From: Apoda limacodes
Taxonomy: Eukaryota; Arthropoda; Insecta; Lepidoptera; Limacodidae
DNA length: 64,000 bases
Assembly (NCBI GenBank): GCA_946406115.1
Contig: OX291553.1
Coordinates: 5,523,001-5,587,000 of the forward strand
Direction: 5' to 3'
Part shown: positions 55,781 through 64,000 of the stretch, one piece after another
Layout of the letters: each line of letters begins with the position of its first letter
Numbering within the stretch: position 1 is the first letter of the stretch
The notes under the pieces: generated by a model
Seen by the model: only the letters and a program-made list of their open reading frames with translations
Database searches by the model: none
What the model was told of the DNA's origin: nothing
Program-made: the position numbers and the translations under genes

Positions 55781-57904
55781 GTTTCAAAACAGTACAGTAG
55801 TGTACTCTTTACCATGAATTCATCCCCATAAAATTAAAGAAAAGCTTTTCAATTTTGCAGAAATTCAAAATAATCTTCAAAAAAGTACTCTAACATACTA
55901 TTATTGATTTGCGAACCTAATTTAGTAATATAATTGTCGCCGACATTCGGTTCTTTAGTTATTTAAGTAAAAAAAAGGCGTAGTAGACGATATTTGACAA
56001 AATCCTTTATTCGATAAAACTATTTTCATTAAAACGTTTCTTTGTTTATACTTTTTTAATTTTGTTGTCGATGACTATATTTGTGTTATAACCTCAACTT
56101 CAATTAATACTTCAAAAAATAATCTGACTTGTGCAAAAACGTCATAGTATGCGTGACGCTGGCAATAGGGAATATTCATACCTTTTAAATGTAATATTAC
56201 AAATTGTCATTATGACCAGTGTTGCGATGACAGTGAAATATTTTCTTCTAATGGCAACTTTTTGAGATATTAATGCATAAATTTTTGGCGTTAAATACTA
56301 TTAAATTAAATTCAAATAATGATATAAAAAATAATGTATAGTGGGATTTTTTCTTTAAAACGTTCTACAAAAAGTCTTGATATCATAAATCTATATTCTG
56401 AGGTAGATTCACAATAACTATTTAAATTATTCAATAAAAATGTTACACAATTTGCAAAGTAATTTTTCCTATTCATTATCAATCCTTATTCAAATAAGTA
56501 TGTCAATTCCCTTGATTATGTAATGTAGATTAAAATTATTGTTTACATTTATGTGGTTTAAAATGATAGTTTATGAGATATAACCGATCTGATTTAAGCG
56601 CGTCGCGTTGGAAAACTGAAAAGATAAGCGTATGGCGCGACGGCGGATTTTTAGCTGGTTCAGCGCGGCTAAGGTGTAGAAATTAAAACCTACTTAGTAT
56701 AACATAGATTTAGTTTTATTAATTTCATAAATAAGGTGCAGACGTGCGCGGGTCAGCTTGTCTTAAGATAAAAAGTAATTACAACTAACAAAAACTACTT
56801 AAAAAATAAACATCGTTTTATTCATCTTAGAAAGGTAAAAACCAGGTTAGCTGGCCTAGATTACCAAGCATATTGACAGATAAGTGCCGTTCCGTGACTC
56901 AAAATTTCCTAGGCGCCTAGCGCACCAAGGTTGAGCAATAATTTATGCTCTTACGGTAGGGCTTAGATCACGTACGTTTTGCGACACTAGCCACAGCGTG
57001 GTAGTTGTAGGTACCTGAACTTCAAAAAATTCAAAAAATTGATATAATTTTCTCCGAATCTCAAAAAATGGCTTACACCGTTTTGGCTTAGTACGGCTAG
57101 CGTTCCAATCCAATGTTCCTGCGAGAACACACGGTGGTCCTAAAATGGACTGTGCGTGCCTGGGCACACTGGGGGATAACAGAGCGACGGAGCAGGGGCA
57201 CTCGTGAGGTGAGACTACAATTTTGAGGAAAAACGTACTTTTCACGCAGGTAAAACTCGCTAAAAATAAAGTGCTCAAATTAAAGTGTTGGTTTTTGTAA
57301 CCTTTTTTACGTGTAAACAGAAACTAAGACGCTTATACTATTCTCTAGAGTTTTTACGAAAACTCTAAAATCAGATACTCATTGCGATTTTTTTTATTTT
57401 GAAGAAGCAGTTATTAAAAATACAATTCTGTTCAAATCAAAATATTAACAAGGCTCTAAATTATCAATTGATATTTTTTGTTAACTTATTAGACTAACAG
57501 TTTCTTGGGCTTTTTGACTTGAATAAGCACGAAAATTAGGATTTGGGTTTATTTAGCCCCTTAAAAGAAAATAGTATGAGGGTAACAACAGCTTTATCTA
57601 CTAGCGAAGTAGATTCAAAATTAACCTGTATTGCTTTTACAATGAATAATTGTTTACATTTCTAAGATAAAAAAATCTCCTTTACTTCTGATGTAGTAAA
57701 GGTATTTCCTATAAAACTTGAGAACTGTATCCGCGAATATGGGTTTCAAAAAAATCATGAAAAATATCTGCATTCGATTCATATTAAAAACTTATAGACT
57801 CTAAATAAATAATACAAAAAAAAATAATCTATACTAAATCCCTAAAAAGTACATCCAAGCCTCGGATTCATAAAAAAATACTTCGTCTAATCTAAAAATA
57901 TAGT
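55781..57904. other. AT-rich; GC-richer patch 56940-57280 not assigned
   Basis: The minus-strand frame 56943-57278 (111 codons) has no domain I recognise and no start or splice context. The patch CGGAGCAGGGGCACTCGTGA may be a repeat remnant. The rest is AT-rich. Confidence 0.3.
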
Positions 57905-58225
57905 AATTTTAACAAATATGTTTTTGTGAAAGTCTGTTTGTATGTCATTGCTTTACGTCGCTACGGAGCAATCAATTGAGCTGGTTTTTGCACAGAGATT
58001 TTTAAATAGGGTATAGAAAAGTACATATATTATTAAAGTGCTATTTTTATCGCGGAAAATTCCAAAACTTCCACACAAATAATTATAAGAAAATCCATTT
58101 TGACGAACTATGACTACAGCACACTTTCTTAATATAATTAAGGAAGTTGTCGTAGAAATCTCACACAGATAACCAAATTTAGTGCGAACTGAGCCGTGAG
58201 CAAAAGCTAGTACTAATATATAAAA
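57905..58225 (-). repeat. Dispersed repeat family B, reversed copy
   Basis: Read on the minus strand it begins ACTAGCTTTTGCTCACGGCT, continues AATTTGGTTATCTGTGTGAG and ends in ACAAACAGACTTTCACAAAA. It lies just upstream of the LINE at 58395. Confidence 0.65.
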
Positions 58226-58394
58226 AGAGAGAGCAGATTTGGTATGTTTAGTAGTATGTGGATGGATTTGCTATCTTTGTAACTACTGCATATATATGAA
58301 AAGATCAATATGTCAGATGGATACAGGCTATATTTTATTATTTATGGCAAAGATATTATCGCAAAACTTGTAGATTATATAGGTACCTAGTTTA

Positions 58395-60104
58395 AGTCAT
58401 CATGCCTTTTTGACTTGCAAAATTCATATAAAAAAATTAAAATGTACTCCACGTCGTTTTACATTCCGTTCCCTTAAATATATAGATTGTAATATTTTGA
58501 ATAGTGAAATTAATGCGATCGACTGGGATTCGATTACGCACTTGTCAGACGTAAACCCCATGATATTTAGATTTAATTTTATAATACTTATACTTTTCGA
58601 TTTATTTGGTAAAAAGCGTAATAGCCAAGCAAAAATCTCACCCTTGGATTACCTACACGGTGCGTCAGATAATGCGTTTAAGAAATGAGAGTCATAAGCG
58701 TTATCGATCTACCGGTCTAGCAAAACATAAGGACTATTTATTAGCTCAAAAAATGCGTCAACTCTTCTATAATTAATGAAAAACGTGCAAACTTTAATCA
58801 ATACATAAATCAAAACATAAACAACTCTCGAGCTCTCTGGAAAAATCTCAAAACCACCGTTTATATCTCTGGCAAATCGCGTAATGCTGACCTTCCTAAC
58901 CATTTAAATAATCTCGATGAAATAAATCGTCATTTTTGCACAATGCCCGGAAATAGTACTACATCTTTATCTGATATGACCTACTTCGAATGTGACAGGT
59001 ATACTGACTTGTCATTTATTTTAAGGCCTATTGACCAAAATAAAGTAGCAAAAATAATAAATTCGCTAAAATCAAATGCTTTCGGTAGTGATAGCATCTC
59101 TTTGGGTTTGTTGATACTTACTTCCATACACACTAGAAGTCATTACATCAATAATTGTCAATATGTCTAGGCATACTCACATCCACCTTTTCCGATGCAT
59201 GGAAAATACCCTAGTGACACCTTTGCCCAAAGTCAAAGAAGTGTCACATTTTAAGGATCTACGACCTATCAGTATTCCTTGTTGCCTTTCAAAGATTTTA
59301 GAAAGAGCAGTGTGCAAGCAAATTACCCCTTACTTAGAGAACATATATATGCTACCTGTTTTAAGTTAGGTTTAAGAGAGTCTCGCAGCATTGCTACGGC
59401 TCTAATCGATGTGGTGGATAACATCTAGGCTTCACAGAATATATGAAGTGGAAGAATTATGGTACTTCTCGACTTTTCTCGTGCTTTCGATTGCATAAGT
59501 GTTCCTCTTCTGCTGTGCAAACTAAGTTATAACGGATTTGAACACAATACGGTGAAATGGTTTTCAAGTTATTTAACTAAACATACCCAAATTGTTGGAA
59601 TAAATCAAACTGTCACCCAGGGGAGTACCCCAAGGTTCTATTTGCCTTTCCTTTTCATTTTATATACAGCCGATATTTGTAGCAAAATCTTGCACTGTAG
59701 ATATCATTTATACGCGGACGACATACAATTGTATTTGTCTTTTGACCCAAATGAAACCGACTTTGCGGTAGCTAAACTAAACGAAAATTTGCACAGGATA
59801 GCGTTGTGGTTGGAGACAAACTCTTTGGTACTAAACCCGATCAAGTCTAAAAAAATGGTATTGGGATTGAATCAAACCATTGACAGCGTACTAAAAATAC
59901 CTCAACACCGCACGACCGCTTTTCGAGGCAGTTTTTGATACTCGGCCACCTAGTTTTGTAACAACATACCTCCACCTATTCGAAATCTAAATAAATTAAA
60001 AACTTTTAAGTCGAAAGTAAAAAAATATTTGGAATTACCAAAATATAATTTCGTTTGCAGTGGCCAAAATCAACTGTCTAATATAATTCTTGCAAAGTTA
60101 TAGT
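58395..60104 (+). pseudogene. Jockey/CR1-type LINE ORF2 pseudogene
   Basis: Pieces in order: RRFTFRSLKYIDCN and WDSITHLSDVNPMI (linker, 58450-58560); SRALWKNLKTTVYISGK and LRPIDQNKVAKIINSLKSNA (58830-59080); PLPKVKEVSHFKDLRPISIP (RT fingers, 59220-59280); VLLDFSRAFDCISVPLLLCK (palm motif A, 59459-59520); a decayed GVPQGS region (TQGSTPRFYLPFLFILYTAD near 59610); YHLYADDIQLYLSF with the catalytic YADD at about 59710-59725; and PQHRTTAFRGSF then IPPPIRNLNKLKTFKSKVKK at the end. Several frameshifts and stops (for example near 58690, 59170, 59366, 59937) break it. One stretch of 159 codons (59459-59938) remains open. It is inactive. Confidence 0.8.
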
Positions 60105-60500
60105 AAGGTAATGATTTATATGTGTATATATATGTGTATATATATGTGAATGTATTTATATGCATGTATGTTTGGAAATATTTATTTTTTATTTATGCTC
60201 TTGCCTTTTTACGTATTTTGAATTTATCTTTTATATTTATATGCTATTAGTTATCATTAATAAGTAAATTATATATTAAACAATACACACGACTACCAGC
60301 CTCCCGGATACACCTCCACCATGCGCGTCGCTGAAAATCAGTCCAATTTTGGCATCATAGCACACACAATATATTGTACAGTTCTGCTTTTAAATTTATT
60401 ATTTTTTGTTGTTTTTTTGTTCGTATGTTTTAAATTTTTTGTTTTGTATTTTTGTGTGTTTGCCAGAGCAAAATAAATGTCTGTCTATGTCTATGTCAAA
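58395..60500 (+). mobile_element. 5'-truncated Jockey/CR1-type LINE with TCTATG-type tail
   Basis: It contains the end of the endonuclease-RT linker, a decayed RT, an ORF2 C-terminus and a long 3' UTR ending AAATAAATGTCTGTCTATG, a short tandem tail at 60474-60497. It is a different family from the LINE at 1005 and from family A. The 5' edge abuts a family B repeat. Confidence 0.75.
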
Positions 60501-62434
60501 ACAAAGATTGTGAGACGGCTAGTACTTACTAGAAAATGTTTTATAGTGTAAAATAGTAATTTTTGGCGCAGGGTTCAATTGGTCTAAAGACGAAGATTAA
60601 AAAGGCAAACAGCTGAATTCGTTGTATCACATTTAATCAGTCGATACAATAGCACAACCAATACAGAGGGTATGTGTTGCTCGCTTCTCGAATAATGTCG
60701 AAATGTCGAGTAGGTCAAGTCTTGTAGCTATGCAAGCAACAAAACCCCTCACCTCATGTTTTCCCCGCTTGCACATGTCCAGCTATCGACATGCCTTGTG
60801 CGGGCAAAATAAACGATGCCTTGTAACAACATGTGCGCTTACGCGCCAAGGCAGAGACAAGTTATACAAAGAAAACATTAACTATACTACATACACAGAC
60901 AATAAACAAACAAATAAGAAACTTAGGTACCTTAACTTAGACTACAAATATTAGTTGTATAATAGGTAAGTCAGTCCGCATGAGTTCTCTATTTAAACTG
61001 TACGACCAAATAATAGCTTACTTATACCTATTATTACACTTATAAAGTTATGCTAGCTTATACCTAAAGATCACGTCATTGTCGGCTAGTAGAGTCGTTA
61101 ACATATACTTTTTGCTGATTTTGCCTTTCTGTGTATTTAAATCGAAAAAAATTAAATACTATAATTTTGAATACCTTATTGTAGTATTTTTTATTTAAAA
61201 CTTGATATAATTATTAGCTATTGGACTCGTAGTGAAAAGCTTACAAGTAGGATGTCACTAGCAAAATGACAACTCAAGCCGCCTGCTGCGTGCCAGATGA
61301 ACTATTGTTGCCGCGCTCTGGGATTCTCAATGTTTACTTTATATCTTTGTAAAATGTCACAAACAGTGCTGGTACGACAAAGATAAAATACTAGACAACA
61401 TTACCACAGATCAAAACATGAAACTGCAGTAAAAAATACCTACATTTCCTTGTAAGTGTGGAAAATCTGTAATTACTACGAGTAATAATTGATGCTAGCC
61501 CGAGCTGAGCCTGAAATTGAGGTTGAAAAAAAATAAACAGTGAATAAAAATCACTTTTACTCACTGAGAGAATGAAAACATTTTGAATTTGGAAGAAGCA
61601 CGTATTGTTCGAATTATGAACAAAAATAAAAAAAACGTGTTGAAAGTACCTACTGGCTGGCTTAATGGAGACTTACAATGAAAAAAACATATCCCGCCAT
61701 TCTAATTGGTTTCTATTTCTATTGAATTTAAGTAATTGTTAAATTGTTTTAATTATTATTGTGGTTGTTTTATGTCATTGTTCTCTTATCACAATTACCG
61801 AATATATACCAAAATGTGATAAATAATAATATAGTAACTGAAAAGTACGTAAAATATAGTAGGTACACTTTATTTTCTTCCAGTTACTGGCAAAAAGTAG
61901 AGTAAACAACACGTGAAAAAATCCTCCCTATGCTCGGGATTCTACTTTAGCATTCTTTGCTGCTCTCGGGATCCAACTTTAAACGTTTTTACGTTAAAAG
62001 CTTAAAACTTTCACTATTGGATTAATACATTAATAAATGGAAACAATGTATTCAATGCATACTGCGAGCCAAAACTCTATGTAAAATGTTTACACGCATG
62101 AATGGTGAATCTTCGGCGCTGTGACGTCAGCCGAGAGCCGGTCATCCTTTTTGCCCATTTTGCGGGTTAGGCATTTTACCAAAAACTTTCATTTTCTTTA
62201 TCTCGTTGACTTTTTGGTATTTTTTGATAACTGAAAAAGATTTATTTACAAAAGAATACTGTGAACGACTCTAGCATTCTTTGCTGCCCTCGGGATCCAA
62301 TAATAATAATTCCCTTTTTTTCACTTGTTGTATAATCTAATAGTATCATGAAGACCGAGCTTTTTTTAACAACACCATCTATTGTCAAGTAGTTAAGTGT
62401 TGCTGTGTCGGTAAAAATAATAGTATTACTACTT
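60501..62434. other. AT-rich, no gene; short repeated phrase
   Basis: TAGCATTCTTTGCTG at 61950 recurs at 62271, each followed within a few bases by CTCGGGATCCAA. A frame at 60703-60954 has no recognisable product. No other feature is supported. Confidence 0.3.
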
Positions 62435-62530
62435 GCCAATAGAACAAAATCAAATCAAAATCTTTTTATTCAAATAGGTTACGAAGAACACTTTCGAATC
62501 GTCAACTACAACTAGCTTTACAAACTAATT
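62435..62530 (-). mobile_element. CR1-type LINE 3' end fragment
   Basis: The minus strand reads TTGACGATTCGAAAGTGTTC, then ACCTATTTGAATAAAAAGAT and a TTTGATTTGATTTG tail, matching the 3' ends at 2985-3060 and 37795-37850. Only about 90 bp remain. Confidence 0.65.
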
Positions 62531-63655
62531 ACAATACTGTTTTATTGCGTGCGTCCAATAGGTAATCTTTATAAAATCACAAACGAAACATAATATTATA
62601 GTGTATTAACTAATAAATATATTTTTTGTATTCAAACACTTAATAAACAAGATTATGTAAATAGTTTGATTTAAAAAAAAAAATCAAAATTTTGTTAATA
62701 TTTCAAATGCCTATTGTTTTTTAGATTGCATAGGAGGGGCACAATGTGATACATTAAAAGCCGCGTCGAATTATTTTGTGACGGGATTTAAAGAAACTCC
62801 CGAGAAAATTATATTCATATAAGATATAATATTACACAGCAGACGTAAATATATATAATAAGAATACAAAGAAGTTTGCAAGAGCAGACCAGCCTCCACA
62901 GGCGGCACCCGTTCACAAGTATGACACATGTATCAGCCATCACTTCGCTCAACCATGTTTTAGGGAACGTAACGATCCGACGCACATGCCACCACCGCAG
63001 AGACACTTTGAGAGAGCATGACACACTCAAACAACTCCAATAAAACTTCGATTGTACTTTATTCATATAATATCACACAGCAGACGAGCATATACATATA
63101 GACATACATATTTACATTTTACAAACATGTAAATAAATAAAAAGATAGGTATTCATATACCTTCATATTTAAGCCTTCAAAATATCATGGTGTTTGATTT
63201 GTAAGTGTCAAAAATAAGTGGGAAATTTATTTCTGTGAAGCGTGCTGCAAGACGCTGCAAATCGTTTTGCCGTAAGCTTTTTACCAGAGAAGTCACGTGA
63301 ATAATATCTTAAAGCAAACGAATTGTTTAATAATTGGCGACTTTCAAAAGGCACGAATGATAAAAAGAATAGTTAAAACCTACCATCTGTTTATTTTTTG
63401 ATAGGAGCAGAGTATATTAATTGTTAATTAAAATAAACCTATTACTTATTATTTATGGCCTTCAGTGAGTGCTTAAGACCTATTTTTTCGCTCTGCTAGA
63501 GGTGAAAACTTGTAAGTTTCACACGATAGCAAATTATTTTAGGTCTCATGCCTTTAAATCTCTCACTGTGCTCAGGATTTAAAGTTGGCACTCTTCACAA
63601 AAAACCACTTTGCCCACTTGTTGATCAAATAACTATCGACAGTTTTTTTTATTTA
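62531..63655. other. AT-rich; direct repeats at 62812 and 63061
   Basis: ATTCATATAAGATATAATAT plus TACACAGCAGACG (62812) and ATTCATATAATATCACACAG plus CAGACG (63061) flank a more balanced 180-bp segment with an 83-codon minus-strand frame of no known product. No gene is claimed. Confidence 0.3.
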
Positions 63656-63659
63656 CTTA

Positions 63660-63905
63660 TCAGCCTCATATGTCTCCACTGTTGAGACGCGGCCTACCGT
63701 TACCGAGAGCAATTAGGGCTATAGTCCACACGCGGCACTCGTTCGGATTGTAGACTTCACAAACGTCTTTTTTTTGACGTTTGCAGGTTTCTTCGATGTT
63801 TTTCTACACCGAAAAGCCAGGGGTGTGAATAATCAATGTACTTGAGAAATTAAGAAAAAGATGCATTGGTACACACCGGGCTCGAACCTTCACCACTCTT
63901 TTTAT
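63660..63905. repeat. Dispersed lepidopteran-type repeat, single copy
   Basis: TGACGTTTGCAGGTTTCTTC, CGATGTTTTTCTACACCGAA and CATTGGTACACACCGGGCTC occur in the order of a repeat I associate with many moth genomes (GTTTGCAGGTTTCCTCACGATG-type). There is no second copy in the window to confirm it. Confidence 0.45.
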
Positions 63906-64000
63906 TTGAATAATTTAAAAGAACTAGTTTATTATCTTCGATAGACTATTACATCTATTTTTTTTTATATGAACATTTTATGGTTATGACGAACTTTTAA

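Noticed and set aside
56943..57278. 111-codon minus-strand frame as a gene
   Set aside because: No domain recognised and no homologous copy in the window; probably chance in a GC-richer repeat remnant.
60115..60175. TATGTGTATATA repeats as a regulatory site
   Set aside because: Low-complexity sequence inside a LINE 3' UTR; no evidence for function.

Overview
The window looks like gene-poor nuclear DNA of a moth or butterfly (Lepidoptera). The evidence is its AT-rich base composition, many non-LTR retrotransposon pieces, short lepidopteran-type dispersed repeats (ends reading like GGGTTCCGTACC, GCGAGTCGGACTCGC or TTCGCATTTATAATATTAG), and cut-and-paste transposon remnants (Tc1, PIF/Harbinger, THAP/P-like, TTAA-flanked and other MITEs). 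I found no secure host protein gene, no functional tRNA or rRNA gene, no CRISPR array and nothing bacterial or viral. Species and TE family names cannot be fixed without a database; class calls rest on protein motifs and on comparing copies inside the window.

Layout. 1-3060: AT-rich flank, then a 5'-truncated CR1/Jockey-type LINE whose 584-codon reverse transcriptase frame is uninterrupted. 3.1-9.1 kb: a GC-richer unassigned block, a ~128-bp tandem array split by a LINE 3' end, and dispersed repeats. 9.1-16.4 kb: another LINE 3' piece, a Crypton-like recombinase fragment with a shortened second copy beside it, MITEs, and a LINE C-terminus with a MITE inserted in it. 16.4-22.5 kb: a LINE 3' piece, then a probable THAP/P-like transposon (29-bp inverted ends at 18336 and 22438) that has been invaded by a 2.75-kb LINE on the minus strand. 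22.5-32.9 kb: a fold-back element with an internal 21-bp minisatellite, a decayed Tc1 transposase, a LINE C-terminus, and a LINE nested in an older dispersed repeat. 33-45 kb: a short repeat with coding traces, a tRNA-related SINE, a PIF/Harbinger-like fragment beside a possible orphan exon, a degenerate LINE with a second LINE end inside it, and a TTAA-flanked MITE. 45-64 kb: local duplications, a 5S rRNA-derived sequence, repeat clusters, an RTE fragment, a second long decayed LINE (58.4-60.5 kb) and quiet AT-rich DNA.

One LINE family (called family A here) accounts for at least ten pieces, nearly all 5'-truncated 3' ends. These pieces explain many of the short open frames. Nesting gives a relative order: family A inserted into the 128-bp array, into the THAP-type element and into repeat family B; a CR1-type 3' end later inserted into one family A copy. 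No piece looks able to move alone. The CR1-type copy at 1005-3060 has an intact reverse transcriptase but no endonuclease, and the longest family A copy has lost its reverse transcriptase active site.
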